From: Candidatus Margulisiibacteriota bacterium
Lineage (GTDB): Bacteria; Margulisbacteria; Termititenacia; Termititenacales; Termititenacaceae
Reading direction: 5' to 3'
Assembly (NCBI GenBank): GCA_031268855.1
Contig: JAIRWS010000077.1
Location: 1 to 33,044 of the forward strand
Length of the DNA stretch: 33,044 nucleotides
Both the position numbers and the translations under genes were made by a program. Below the pieces are notes generated by a model. It saw only the letters and a list, made by a program, of their open reading frames with translations. It did not search any database and had not been told where the DNA came from. Shown here one piece after another: positions 7,858-16,947 of this stretch (its first letter is position 1; each line of letters begins with the position of its first letter).

Positions 7858-8769
7858 TCAAGTTAACTCCAGCATTCTCTGTATCGCCAGACGCGCTTTG
7901 TCCGCCACAGCCGCGTCGACGGTCACTAAATTCACTTCGTTTTCCAGAACATTCAACAGTTTTTCCAGCGTGTTCTTTTTCATGTTGGGACAAACCGCCA
8001 GCGGCGTGACAGGATAAAATTTTTTCGCCGGATTGTCCGTCCGCAGACGATGCAGCAAACCATTTTCGCTGGCGACGATAAACTCCGCCGCGGGAGAGGC
8101 CGCCGCGTATTTTTGCATCTGTCCGGTAGAGCCGATAAAGTCCGCGCGGTCGAGAATATTTTGGTTATTCTCAGGATGCGCGAGGACAAGCGCTCGCGGA
8201 TGCGCGGCTTTGACCCGCGCCAAAAACTCCGCCAGGATACGGTGATGCGTCGGACAAAAACCCGGCCACAAAATTATTTCTTTGCCGGGAACCTGCGCGG
8301 CAACATACGCGCCCAGTGATCTGTCCGGCACAAAAATTATTTCCCGCTGCGGCAGTTTTCTGACGATCTCCACCGCGTTGGCCGAAGTAACGCAAATATC
8401 CGACACGGCTTTGACCGCCGCGGTGCTGTTCACATAAGTAACGACTGCCGCGCCGGGATGTTCGGCCTGGAGTTTGAGCGCTTCAGCCGCGGTGGCCATG
8501 TCCGCCATTGGGCAACCAGCGTTAGGCTCGGGAATAAAAACTTTTTTTTGCGGGGAGAGCAGCGCGGCAGTCTCGGCCATAAAATATACGCCGCAAAAAA
8601 TTATTTTATCCTGCGTTACGGAAGCGTCCGCGGATTTGCGGCTCAAGCCCAGACTGTCGCCCACAAAATCCGCAACATCCTGTATCTCCGGCGGAGTATA
8701 AACATGCGCCAGGATCAGCGCGTTTTTTTCCTTTTTCAAGCGCTGGATGCGCGCGGCAAGCTCGGTCAT
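7858..8769 (-). CDS. nadA: Quinolinate synthase NadA
   Basis: Condenses iminoaspartate with dihydroxyacetone phosphate to quinolinate in de novo NAD synthesis, using a [4Fe-4S] cluster. The 303-residue protein has the three expected cluster cysteines in context: GCPMAD (C86), GFCPTHH (C172) and AVCPNM (C260). It also has the substrate-binding AHVYTPPEIQDVADFVGDSL and TYVNSTAAVKA stretches. Its ATG follows the purH stop codon directly, so it is co-transcribed with and probably translationally coupled to purH. NadB and NadC are not in this window. The pairing of a purine gene with an NAD gene is unusual but both feed nucleotide pools. Confidence 0.95.
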   Translation of the reverse strand: MTELAARIQRLKKEKNALILAHVYTPPEIQDVADFVGDSLGLSRKSADASVTQDKIIFCGVYFMAETAALLSPQKKVFIPEPNAGCPMADMATAAEALKLQAEHPGAAVVTYVNSTAAVKAVSDICVTSANAVEIVRKLPQREIIFVPDRSLGAYVAAQVPGKEIILWPGFCPTHHRILAEFLARVKAAHPRALVLAHPENNQNILDRADFIGSTGQMQKYAAASPAAEFIVASENGLLHRLRTDNPAKKFYPVTPLAVCPNMKKNTLEKLLNVLENEVNLVTVDAAVADKARLAIQRMLELT

Positions 8770-10248
8770 TTAATGCTTGAAATGCCGACGGCCGGTAAAG
8801 ACCATAGCCAGGCCGTGCTCGTCACAGGCCGCGATAGACTCCGCGTCACGCACCGAGCCGCCCGGTTGAATGATCTCCCGCACGCCGGCCTGAGCCGCGC
8901 TGTCCACCACATCGCGGAACGGGAAAAACGCGTCGGAAGCCAGCAGACAGCCCGCCAGTTTTGCCGCATTGTGCTCGCGGGCTTTTTTGACCGCGCAGTC
9001 CAGCGCGTCAATGCGCGACATCTGCCCCGCGCCCACACCGATCACCGCGCCGTCTTTGGCCAGCACGATAGCGTTAGATTTCACCTGCCGGCAGATTTTC
9101 CAGGCAAACAATAAATTCCGCAAATCCTGCGGAGCTGTTTTGGTCTGCAGCCGCAGGTCTTTTTCCGTCGTCAGCATCCTGTCGCGGTCCTGCACCAGAT
9201 AGCCGTGGTTTGTCCTTTTGACATCGGGGCCGCTGTAAGTAAAATCCGTTTTGATCAAACGGATATTTTTCTTTTCCCGCAGTTTGGCCAGCGCTTCCGG
9301 CGTGAAATCCGGCGCGACCACCACTTCGACAAAAAGTTTGGCCACGCGCTCGGCCAGCGCCGCGGACACGGGACGATTGACGCCGACTATGCCGCCAAAA
9401 GCCGAGACTGGATCGCCGGCCAGCGCTTTGTCGTAAGCTTCTTCCGGCGTGGCTCCGACCGCCGCGCCGCAGGGATTAGTGTGTTTGACGATCACCGCGG
9501 CCGGCTCGGCAAAATCCGCGACGATATTCTGCGCGGCGTCGATGTCGATAATATTATTGAAAGACAATTCCTTGCCGTGCAGCTGCGTGTAAGGCTTGCC
9601 GATGTACACGGCGTTTTGATGCGGGTTTTCGCCGTAGCGCAGCGTCTGTGTAACGTTCGGCGTTTTATGCAGCAGAGCTTTGTTCAGATAATCGCTGATC
9701 GCTTTGTCATAAGCCGCCGTGCGTTCAAAAACTTTCACGGCCAGATATTCCCGGATCTCCAGCGGCACGGTTTTATTTTTACGCAACTCCGCCAGCACCG
9801 GCGCGTAATCTTGGGGATCAGTAATAACCGTGACCGCGCGGTAATTTTTGGCTGCCGAACGCAGCATCGACGGCCCGCCGATGTCAATATTTTCAACAGC
9901 TTCAGCCAGCGCGGCGTCCGGTTTGGCGACAGTCTGCTCAAAAGGATAAAGATTGACCACGACCAGATCAATAAAAGCAATGCCGTGTTTCTGGCAAACG
10001 GCCGCATGCTCGGGATTGTCGCGCAGAGCTAGCAGGCCGCCGTGGATTTTGGGATGCAGCGTTTTTACGCGCCCGTCCAGCATTTCAGGAAAGCCGGTCA
10101 CTTCCGAAATATCGAGCGTCGGAACGCCGTTTTCTTTGAGAACCCTGGCGGTGCCGCCGGTCGAAACGATCTCACAGCCCAGCACGGCCAGCCCCCGACA
10201 AAACTCCACAATACCTGTTTTATCAGAAACCGAAACCAGCGCGCGCAT
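8770..10248 (-). CDS. purH: Bifunctional AICAR formyltransferase/IMP cyclohydrolase PurH
   Basis: Catalyses the last two steps of purine synthesis: formyl transfer to AICAR and ring closure to IMP. At 492 residues it is slightly shorter than the E. coli protein. The N-terminal IMP cyclohydrolase (MGS-like) domain begins [11 protein letters not shown] and has STGGTARVL and the [10 protein letters not shown] stretch. The C-terminal transformylase domain has [10 protein letters not shown] and the catalytic KHTNPCGAA, and ends with [24 protein letters not shown] split across two conserved blocks. AGGAGG 4 nt before the ATG is a strong ribosome-binding site, and a promoter lies at 10276-10304. It heads a two-gene operon with nadA. 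Confidence 0.97.
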   Translation of the reverse strand: MRALVSVSDKTGIVEFCRGLAVLGCEIVSTGGTARVLKENGVPTLDISEVTGFPEMLDGRVKTLHPKIHGGLLALRDNPEHAAVCQKHGIAFIDLVVVNLYPFEQTVAKPDAALAEAVENIDIGGPSMLRSAAKNYRAVTVITDPQDYAPVLAELRKNKTVPLEIREYLAVKVFERTAAYDKAISDYLNKALLHKTPNVTQTLRYGENPHQNAVYIGKPYTQLHGKELSFNNIIDIDAAQNIVADFAEPAAVIVKHTNPCGAAVGATPEEAYDKALAGDPVSAFGGIVGVNRPVSAALAERVAKLFVEVVVAPDFTPEALAKLREKKNIRLIKTDFTYSGPDVKRTNHGYLVQDRDRMLTTEKDLRLQTKTAPQDLRNLLFAWKICRQVKSNAIVLAKDGAVIGVGAGQMSRIDALDCAVKKAREHNAAKLAGCLLASDAFFPFRDVVDSAAQAGVREIIQPGGSVRDAESIAACDEHGLAMVFTGRRHFKH

Positions 10249-10275
10249 AAAACCTCCTGAAATTTTTAGGGGAAA

Positions 10276-10304
10276 ATTATATCATGCTGGCGGACGGCTG
10301 TCCT
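10276..10304 (-). promoter_or_regulatory. Promoter of purH-nadA
   Basis: On the minus strand: AGGACA (10304-10299), a 17-nt spacer, TATAAT (10281-10276). Transcription would start near 10269, giving a leader of about 20 nt that carries AGGAGG before the purH ATG. No purine riboswitch or other structured leader fits in this space. Confidence 0.55.
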
Positions 10305-10346
10305 TGAACCCCAAAATCTCCGCGGATAAAGCCCTTCTATTTATGT

Positions 10347-10352
10347 TATAAT
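10347..10352 (+). promoter_or_regulatory. Leaderless -10 box of the GlmU-like gene
   Basis: TATAAT at 10347-10352 ends 7 nt before the ATG at 10360. No Shine-Dalgarno is visible and no clear -35 was found. It would drive the three-gene operon ending with the phosphofructokinase. Confidence 0.55.
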
Positions 10353-10359
10353 TCAAATC

Positions 10360-11601
10360 ATGCAGATTTGCATATTTGAAGATAAAGGCTATGTTAATTT
10401 ACTGCCCTTAACTTATACTCGTCCGGCCTATCTGCTACGCTCCGGCCTCAAAACCCTGCTTGAGAAAATATTAACCCATTTGCCGGAAGGCCCCGCTCAA
10501 ATAATCCTGCACTGCCGCAAAGAATTGCAGCCGTGGATGAAATTACAGGACAAATATCCGGTCAATGAATTGCGCGCCGAGGACACCCTTTTTATCAACG
10601 GGCGGCTGCTGGCCAGCGCGCCGCTCAAAACCAGCGGCAAAAACTTCCTGCTTTCCTACAATGACGTGCCGCTGCTCGCCAAACTTGACGCCAGAACCAT
10701 GAAAAAATTTATCCTGCCGCCGGTCTTCAGCCTAAAAACTTTCCGCGCCTATCAGCCTGCCGAAACTAAATCCAGCCTGCCGATCGCCAATTATTTTTGG
10801 GATATTCTGGCCGGCAGCAGCGCAGATATCAACGCCGACGCGCAGCGTAGCGGGCAGCTCGGCCAGTATCTTTCCAGCGCGGCGCGCGCGCAAATAGTCA
10901 ATTCGCAAAATATCTTTGTCGGACACAACGTGGTCTTGAAGCCCGGCGTCGTTTTGGACGCCAGCGGCGGCTCGATATACATCGCTGACCACGCGGAAAT
11001 TCTGCCCAATGCGGTCATTATGGGGCCGGTTTACATCGGTGAAAAAACGCTCATCAAGGCCGCGGCCAAAATTTATGGCGGCACGGTCATCGGGCCGGTC
11101 TGCAAAGTCGGCGGTGAAGTGGAAAATTCCACCCTGCTCAGCTGCACCAACAAACAGCATGACGGATTTTTGGGACACTCCTATCTCGGCGAATGGGTAA
11201 ACTTAGGCGCCGGCACGGAAAACAGCGACCTTAAGAATAATTATCATCCGGTCAAAATCCAAATTAGCCCCGACCGCGAAATAGATTCCGGTTTGCAATT
11301 CGTCGGCTGCTGCCTCGGCGATCACACCAAGACCGGCATTAAAACCCTGCTCGCCGGCGGCGCGGTGATCGGTTGTTTCAATAATATTTACGGCGCGGGT
11401 TTTCAGCCGAAATATTTGCCGTCTTTTGTCTGGAATGACACCAGTTCTCCGCCCGCCGAGCATCAGCCGGATGAGGCGATCCAAACCGCTAAAATCGTTA
11501 TGGCGCGGCGCGGTTTTGAATTAGGCAAAGAACAGGAAAAAATTTATCGACAAGTCTGGCAAAACAGCGCGAAAGAACGTAAACTACTCAAAATTAAATA
11601 A
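10360..11601 (+). CDS. GlmU-like bifunctional UDP-GlcNAc pyrophosphorylase/acetyltransferase (alternative family)
   Basis: Resembles the alternative GlmU family best known from Bacteroidetes, predicted to turn glucosamine-1-phosphate into UDP-GlcNAc for cell-wall and glycan synthesis. The N-terminal nucleotidyltransferase domain begins with IFEDKGYVNLLPLTYTRP and has LFINGRLLA near residue 80. The C-terminal half is a left-handed beta-helix of hexapeptide repeats (GPVYIGEKTLIKAAAKIYGG, VIGPVCKVGGE). It contains the family block NKQHDGFLGHSYLGEW followed by NLGAGTENSDLKNNY, which forms the acetyltransferase site. Length is 413 residues. The first of two tandem paralogues, it keeps all family motifs and is the better candidate for the housekeeping enzyme. 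Confidence 0.82.
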   Translation: MQICIFEDKGYVNLLPLTYTRPAYLLRSGLKTLLEKILTHLPEGPAQIILHCRKELQPWMKLQDKYPVNELRAEDTLFINGRLLASAPLKTSGKNFLLSYNDVPLLAKLDARTMKKFILPPVFSLKTFRAYQPAETKSSLPIANYFWDILAGSSADINADAQRSGQLGQYLSSAARAQIVNSQNIFVGHNVVLKPGVVLDASGGSIYIADHAEILPNAVIMGPVYIGEKTLIKAAAKIYGGTVIGPVCKVGGEVENSTLLSCTNKQHDGFLGHSYLGEWVNLGAGTENSDLKNNYHPVKIQISPDREIDSGLQFVGCCLGDHTKTGIKTLLAGGAVIGCFNNIYGAGFQPKYLPSFVWNDTSSPPAEHQPDEAIQTAKIVMARRGFELGKEQEKIYRQVWQNSAKERKLLKIK

Positions 11602-11618
11602 GCCGGACGGAGCAAAAA

Positions 11619-12899
11619 ATGATCAATAATATTTTTATTTTTGAGGACGAGAAATACAGCAATTTCCTGCCGTTGACACACATGCGGCCGGTTTATGATT
11701 TGATCTGCGGGGCCTCGCCGCTCGTGGCCAAAATCGCGCGGGTGTTCCCCGAAGCCAATATTTCTCTGCATTGCCGCGAACATCTGAAAAACATTGTCAA
11801 GCAGAATCATACCGGCATCAGCATCAATAATCTCAACACCGGCCTTGGCTGCCTGATTATCAACGGCCGTCTGCTGGCCGGCGAAAAACTCAAAGAAAAT
11901 CTTTTGCTCGACGGTACAGACCGGTTATTCATCAACCAAAACAACGAAGTGCTGGCCGGTTATCTCAACACCAATAATCTATATGAACTGCGCGACATTC
12001 TGGACGACGCGATTTCTTCGCACAAGATCATCAACACTTTCCGCAACCGCGCGGAGATACTGCACGGCAAGGAAAAACTGGTCGAGTATCCGTGGGATAT
12101 CCTTAACGCCTGCGCCGAACAAATCGCGCTGGATTTTAAAGCTCTGGTGCCGCTGGGCATAGTCAAAGGCCAGATCGACATCAACGCGTCCGTGCTGGAC
12201 GAATATAAGCTCTACGTTGGCAGCGAAACGCGTGTTCTGCCCGGCGTAACCTTAAATTGTGAAAAAGGCCCCATCTATCTCGGCGAACACTGCGTTATTA
12301 AACCCAACACTTATATCGAAGGGCCGGTTTACATCGGCAAATATTCGGTCATCGGCAATTCGCAAATACTCGCTGGTTCGTCTATCGGGCCGAATTGCCA
12401 GATCAAAAACTCGACAGTCAGCAACTCTATCCTGCATGGCTATTCTTGTTTGGATTATAATTATTTGCAGTCGGCGTATCTGGCCGATTGTGTAAATATC
12501 GAACCGCAGACTTTCAATCAAGACCTGCTCAACCCTTTCAACAAAGAGCCGACATTTTATCTGCCCGGCGCAGAAGTGGAATCCGACGAAAAACGCTTAG
12601 GGTTGATCTGCGGCGACTTTGCCAGGATCGGCGCGCAGGCGCATATCCCGGCCGGCTCCAGTTTAGGCGTGGCCAGCCAATTGCTGAATAACACGCTGGC
12701 GCCGCGTTACGTGCCGTGTTTTATCCAGCAGAGCGACACGGAAACTTTCAAAGAATTGACCGTGCGGGAAACCTTGAACAATCTAGAATATCTGCTGGGC
12801 TTGAAAGAAGTGGAATTAACCACGGTGGAAAAAGATCTCATCGAGACAATTCACGAAATGCTCGGCTCGGAACGCCGGGTCTCCAAAATAATTTACTAA
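11619..12899 (+). CDS. Diverged GlmU-like nucleotidyltransferase/hexapeptide protein
   Basis: A 426-residue paralogue of the preceding gene. It keeps the N-terminal IFEDEKYSNFLPLTHMRPVYDL and LIINGRLLAG motifs, and a beta-helix with GPIYLGEHCVIKPNTYIEG and GPVYIGKYSVIG. It lacks the NKxHDGFLGHSYLGEW block and the NLGAGT stretch of the first copy; the same region reads ILHGYSCLDYNYLQSAYLADCVNIEP. The acetyltransferase site is therefore probably altered, and it may act on another sugar phosphate or as a partner subunit. GGAG lies 6 nt before the ATG. The gene is 17 nt after its paralogue and 1 nt before the phosphofructokinase gene, so it is part of one operon. Confidence 0.75.
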   Translation: MINNIFIFEDEKYSNFLPLTHMRPVYDLICGASPLVAKIARVFPEANISLHCREHLKNIVKQNHTGISINNLNTGLGCLIINGRLLAGEKLKENLLLDGTDRLFINQNNEVLAGYLNTNNLYELRDILDDAISSHKIINTFRNRAEILHGKEKLVEYPWDILNACAEQIALDFKALVPLGIVKGQIDINASVLDEYKLYVGSETRVLPGVTLNCEKGPIYLGEHCVIKPNTYIEGPVYIGKYSVIGNSQILAGSSIGPNCQIKNSTVSNSILHGYSCLDYNYLQSAYLADCVNIEPQTFNQDLLNPFNKEPTFYLPGAEVESDEKRLGLICGDFARIGAQAHIPAGSSLGVASQLLNNTLAPRYVPCFIQQSDTETFKELTVRETLNNLEYLLGLKEVELTTVEKDLIETIHEMLGSERRVSKIIY

Positions 12900-12900
12900 A

Positions 12901-14202
12901 ATGGAAATTTTATCCGCCGCAGAGTTATTGATACCCCGGCTAGGCGCGGCCAAATTTCCTGCCGAAAAAACGCTCGGCCACAAAGTAGAGAGCATCCGTG
13001 ACGATGACAAAATCTTTTTTCACCGGCATGTCGCGGATCTGCACCGCTATCTCAAAGAGCCCGGCACGCTGCCGCTGCTGGAGCTGGCCGGCCCGCGCCA
13101 TAAACTTTTTTTTCAGCCGGCCAAAGCCAGACTCGGCATCGTGACCTGCGGGGGCTTGTGTCCGGGCATCAACACAATTATCCGCTCGCTGGTCTTTACG
13201 GCCTATCAATATTACGGCGTCAAAACAGTTTACGGTTTCCGCTACGGTTATTCCGGCCTCAATCCGCGCGTTGGCCTGCCGCCGCTCAAGCTCGATCTCG
13301 CCGCTGTTGACAATATTCACGCCCTGGGCGGCACGATACTCGGTTCGTCACGCGGCCCGCAGGAGGCCAAAGTCATGGTCGATTATCTGGAAAAACTCGG
13401 CCTTAATATTTTATTCGTGGTCGGCGGTGACGGCACGATGCGCGGCGCTCTGGATCTGGCTCAAGAGATCGAAAAACGCCGGTTGGCTGTCGCGCTGATC
13501 GGCGTGCCAAAGACGATAGACAACGACATCGCGTTCATCGAAAGAAGTTTCGGTTTTGAAAGCGCGGTCGAGGAAGCCACGCGCATTATCGCCGCCGCGC
13601 ATATGGAAGCCAAAGGCGCGGTCAATGGCATCGGTCTGGTCAAACTCATGGGGCGTGAATCCGGCTTCATTGCCGCCAACGCCACGCTGGCCAGCTGCGT
13701 GGTCAATTTTTGTCTGATACCGGAAGCGCCTTTTAAACTGGAAAAATTTCTTCAGGATCTGGAGCGGCGCATAAAAAGACGCCACCACGCCGTGATCGTC
13801 ACCGCGGAAGGCGCGGGGCAGGATCTGCTGCCAAAAGGCAAAGCCGCTTTTGACAAATCCGGCAACAAGCGGCTGAATGACATCGGCACATTTTTGAAAA
13901 ACGAGATCAGCAAATACTTCACGCAAAAAAAATTAGAAGCTAACGTGCGCTACATTGATCCCAGCTACGCGATACGTTCGGTCGCGCCCACTGGCGATGA
14001 CAATGTTTTTTGTTTGATGCTGGGACAAAGCGCGGTGCACGCGGCGATGAGCGGCCGCACGGCTATGGTTGTCGGCTATCGCAACGATCATTTTATCCAT
14101 CTGCCGATGGCTCTGGTAACGCGCTTTCGCAAAAAACTGGAGATCAACGGCCGCACCTGGAAAACCGTGCTGGACACCACCGGACAGGCGGATTATAAAT
14201 AA
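12901..14202 (+). CDS. pfkA: ATP-dependent 6-phosphofructokinase
   Basis: Phosphorylates fructose-6-phosphate in glycolysis. The 433-residue form, with an N-terminal extension of about 75 residues, resembles the long spirochaete and plant-type PFK group rather than the 320-residue E. coli PfkA. Motifs are GIVTCGGLCPGIN (79-91), GGDGT (175-179), PKTIDND (203-209) and MGRESGFIAANATLAS. The glycine-threonine in GGDGT is the feature usually linked with ATP rather than pyrophosphate use, although the PKTIDND context is shared with PPi-dependent relatives. It starts 1 nt after the GlmU-like paralogue, tying glycolysis to amino-sugar activation in one operon. It converges with the HipA-like gene. 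Confidence 0.9.
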   Translation: MEILSAAELLIPRLGAAKFPAEKTLGHKVESIRDDDKIFFHRHVADLHRYLKEPGTLPLLELAGPRHKLFFQPAKARLGIVTCGGLCPGINTIIRSLVFTAYQYYGVKTVYGFRYGYSGLNPRVGLPPLKLDLAAVDNIHALGGTILGSSRGPQEAKVMVDYLEKLGLNILFVVGGDGTMRGALDLAQEIEKRRLAVALIGVPKTIDNDIAFIERSFGFESAVEEATRIIAAAHMEAKGAVNGIGLVKLMGRESGFIAANATLASCVVNFCLIPEAPFKLEKFLQDLERRIKRRHHAVIVTAEGAGQDLLPKGKAAFDKSGNKRLNDIGTFLKNEISKYFTQKKLEANVRYIDPSYAIRSVAPTGDDNVFCLMLGQSAVHAAMSGRTAMVVGYRNDHFIHLPMALVTRFRKKLEINGRTWKTVLDTTGQADYK

Positions 14203-14213
14203 TACAAGGAATT

Positions 14214-15353
14214 TTACGGTAGTGCGGACAGTATATATTTCCGATTCCACATCGGGATCTTTTTCTGCAAACAAGCAGTTGCAGCCTTAACTTCTGCAAT
14301 AACCCGCTCGGCCGTTTCTAGGGGAATATTTACTTTTTCAGCCACCTGCAATATGTGTTTTATAGATATTTTCCTAAATTCCCCATCAACCGAAGTATAA
14401 TGTTCCTGGTCTAGAATACGCAGTTTTGAAAAGTTTAAATCATAATTGGGAGACACCCGCCATTTATTATTAACATACAAAAAGGTAAATTTACTAAAAT
14501 GATCATCATGGTCATGAGCAAAAACGTTAAAGCACATTCGTCTAAATAGTTTTATCGTTTCTTCTTTTGACTGGGTTAACTTTAAAGCCAAATTCAACAA
14601 ATCCACATAATCAAGCCTGCCTCCCGGCTTTTCCAATAAAGCATAGGCTGGTAATGAAAGAATTTTCTCGCCGTTCTCAGCATAATCAAATCTTTTTACC
14701 GCTAGATATTTATTTTCTAAAATATTTGTTTCCGGCACATCTAGACCAGCTTTTCGGGCAATATTCGTGTAATAATATTCTCCGTTATTTTCCGAACAAA
14801 CCCAGTGCTCGTTTTTAGATTTGATAATCCAGCACTCTTTGTTAATTTGTGTAAATAAAGCAGTCAAGCGGTGACCATAAACATTCGTGGAATTCTCAAA
14901 AAACTGCTCTAAACTGTCCGGCAAAGCCATATCTAAAACCACGCGAGCTTGCGCACATATCGAACGAAACAGCTTTGTCATTTTTGCTTTAATTTTTACC
15001 GGCCTATAAGACAGACCGCCAATTCCTAAACCAGCTAAAATAGCCAGTTTATCCAGGTAAGACACTTCATTAAGTGCACAGTTATGTATATTTAAAATAT
15101 AATCAATAAGCAGTTTATGATAGCCGTCGTACACGCTAATATTAAAAAGCAATCTATCAACAGAATATTTCCCTCCGGAAACAATTTTATAAAAAAAGGT
15201 TGTTTTTTCCAGCGGCAAAAGGAATGGGGAAATAGAAAAACCTTCTTTCAGCCATTTTCCAGTGTAGGCCAAACCAACCAAATTATTTCTGTATTGTTTT
15301 AATGTTCCTATTTTGGCATTTCTATAATAAACATCCACAGCTTCTACAAACAT
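14214..15353 (-). CDS. HipA-like protein with altered kinase motif
   Basis: A 379-residue relative of the HipA serine/threonine kinase family. Residues 1-115 match the HipA N-terminal subdomain (VDVYYRNAKIGTLKQ, GKWLKEGFSISPFLLPL, LAGLGIGGLSYRP). The C-terminal part has the conserved E-containing helix, GLDVPETNILENKYLAVKRFDY (about 203-224) and FNVFAHDHDDH (275-285). Family members usually read DDHxKNFxF; here it is DDH-F-S-K-FTF, so the Lys and the metal-binding Asn are replaced. The YDL aspartate (D305) is kept. It may be a weak kinase or a pseudokinase. No HipB gene is adjacent; the nearest HTH gene on this locus is at 21396. GAGG precedes the ATG by 8 nt, and the gene overlaps the acyl ligase by 10 nt. 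The coding sequence is AT-rich compared with flanking core genes. Confidence 0.75.
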   Translation of the reverse strand: MFVEAVDVYYRNAKIGTLKQYRNNLVGLAYTGKWLKEGFSISPFLLPLEKTTFFYKIVSGGKYSVDRLLFNISVYDGYHKLLIDYILNIHNCALNEVSYLDKLAILAGLGIGGLSYRPVKIKAKMTKLFRSICAQARVVLDMALPDSLEQFFENSTNVYGHRLTALFTQINKECWIIKSKNEHWVCSENNGEYYYTNIARKAGLDVPETNILENKYLAVKRFDYAENGEKILSLPAYALLEKPGGRLDYVDLLNLALKLTQSKEETIKLFRRMCFNVFAHDHDDHFSKFTFLYVNNKWRVSPNYDLNFSKLRILDQEHYTSVDGEFRKISIKHILQVAEKVNIPLETAERVIAEVKAATACLQKKIPMWNRKYILSALP

Positions 15354-16942
15354 AATTGTCGCCTCGATAATTTAGCAGTTTGATACTTTCCTGCGTCAAG
15401 ATTTTGCGACACTTCATTTAGTCTTATTTTGCCGGAAGATGTGCGCGGTAACGGCTCATAAGAGAGAGCGAATTTTTTTATTTTCTTATGCACAGATAAC
15501 CTGCGGCTTTTTCTAGCCAACTCTTCAGCCACACGCTGATAACAATTCTCCAGCCTAACCACGGGTACTATTACAGCAAAAACCATTTCCCGACCGGCAA
15601 TCCGCCGTCCTAGAACAGCAAGCTCTTTGATCAGCTTAGAGGTCGCGTAATACGGTTCCAATTCTTCAGGATAAATATTTTTGCCGGAATCCAAAACGAT
15701 TACATTTTTTTTACGTCCGGTGATATGCAAATCGTCGTCTTTATCCAAAAACCCCAGATCGCCTGTGGCAAACCAGCTCTCAGGATCAAAGGCTTCTTTA
15801 TTCGCTTGAGGGTTATGGTAATAGCCCGCCATAACTGAAGCGCCTTTCAGATAAATTTCGCCGACACCATTAGTGTCTGGCCGGTGGATTTTTACAAAGT
15901 TTCCACGAAATGGTTTGCCTACACAAGCTGGTTTCGGCTTCTCCACAGAATTACCGCAAAAGCCAGCGGCGGTTTCGGTCAAGCCGTATCCTTCCAATAA
16001 TTTAAAACCAGCTCTCTCATAATAATAAAAATATTTTGGCTTCAGCGGCGCTCCGCCGCTAATGAAAAAACGCACTTTCTTGCCCAGCAACAAACGAATT
16101 GGCTGAAAAAATCCCGCTAATAGTCCACTCAAAATCGGAGTTTTTGGAATATGCAATGCGCTGATAATAATAAAATATTTTAACCTAGCTTGAGCCTTGA
16201 TCTTCTTTAAAACGCTTTCAAATAAAAATTCAAAAATCTGCGGCGTCGCGGCAAAAATCGTTATCGGATATTTAGTAAGACTTTCTATAATATCTCCACT
16301 CTTTGGTGAGTTCTGAAAAATTATTGCCGCGCCATTAAAATAACCGCCCAAAAAACCTGTAACCAATCCATACACATGATAGAACGGCAAAAAAGCTAAA
16401 ATTGTGTCCGACAAATTAATATTAAGATGTTCTCGATAAAAAACCAGCGCGGTGTGAATTAAGTTTGCGTGGGTTAGAGCGACGATTTTAGGCTGGCCAG
16501 CAGAACCAGAGGTGTAAAACAAAGCCGCAATCGTGTCCGGTTTTTGTTGTATGTCTGGTAAGAATGGCTGTTCTACATCAACAGAATTCAGCAAATGTTT
16601 TGTCAGGCTGTAATCAGCAGCTGAAAACTCTGGGGAAACATAAACAGCTTTAGCTTTAACTTTTTTAAGAATTTCTCGGCTTTCTCGAAGAGACCAATTA
16701 ACATCCATGACCAGAACAACCGCTCCTAAAGCCAAAATTGCGCCAAAAGTGAGGCACCAGTCCGCTGAATTTCGGCTTAAAATGCCGACAACATCCCCTG
16801 CTTTAAAACCATGTGTTTTTAAGAAAGCGGCGCGTGCCTGCATTAAACGCCAGACATCCTTGTATGATAAATTTCTTTCGGCAAAACATATTTTGTCAGA
16901 ATATTTAGCAGTTATTTCTTGCGCCAGCAGATAGAAATCCAT
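15344..16942 (-). CDS. AMP-forming acyl ligase (acyl-CoA/acyl-ACP synthetase-like)
   Basis: A full-length 532-residue member of the ANL superfamily, which activates a carboxylic acid as acyl-AMP and passes it to a thiol or amine. It shows the P-loop-like YTSGSAGQPK (143-152), the GYGLTET core motif, TGDLGFLDKDD, GRKKNVIVLDSGKNIYPEELE within the hinge region, and the C-terminal catalytic lysine in TSSGKIRLNEV. The start at 16942 (MDFYLL) lies 5 nt after the stop of the acyltransferase gene; a longer start would overlap that gene. With the NeuD-family acyltransferase upstream it makes a plausible activate-and-transfer pair. The acyl substrate is unknown, and no carrier protein gene is visible nearby. 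Confidence 0.85.
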   Translation of the reverse strand: MDFYLLAQEITAKYSDKICFAERNLSYKDVWRLMQARAAFLKTHGFKAGDVVGILSRNSADWCLTFGAILALGAVVLVMDVNWSLRESREILKKVKAKAVYVSPEFSAADYSLTKHLLNSVDVEQPFLPDIQQKPDTIAALFYTSGSAGQPKIVALTHANLIHTALVFYREHLNINLSDTILAFLPFYHVYGLVTGFLGGYFNGAAIIFQNSPKSGDIIESLTKYPITIFAATPQIFEFLFESVLKKIKAQARLKYFIIISALHIPKTPILSGLLAGFFQPIRLLLGKKVRFFISGGAPLKPKYFYYYERAGFKLLEGYGLTETAAGFCGNSVEKPKPACVGKPFRGNFVKIHRPDTNGVGEIYLKGASVMAGYYHNPQANKEAFDPESWFATGDLGFLDKDDDLHITGRKKNVIVLDSGKNIYPEELEPYYATSKLIKELAVLGRRIAGREMVFAVIVPVVRLENCYQRVAEELARKSRRLSVHKKIKKFALSYEPLPRTSSGKIRLNEVSQNLDAGKYQTAKLSRRQLCL

Positions 16943-16947
16943 ACAAC

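Noticed and set aside
7739-7993. An 84-residue frame at the end of nadA extending into the intergenic region.
   Set aside because: It overlaps the conserved C-terminus of nadA in another frame and has Arg/Gly-rich random composition.
8458-9114. A 218-residue plus-strand frame crossing the nadA-purH junction.
   Set aside because: It lies antisense to two fully conserved genes and has no recognisable domain.
9205-10032. A 275-residue frame antisense to purH, and a 201-residue frame inside the MATE gene (5576-6181).
   Set aside because: Both are Arg-rich shadows of strong, recognisable genes in GC-rich sequence, without own ribosome-binding sites or known motifs.
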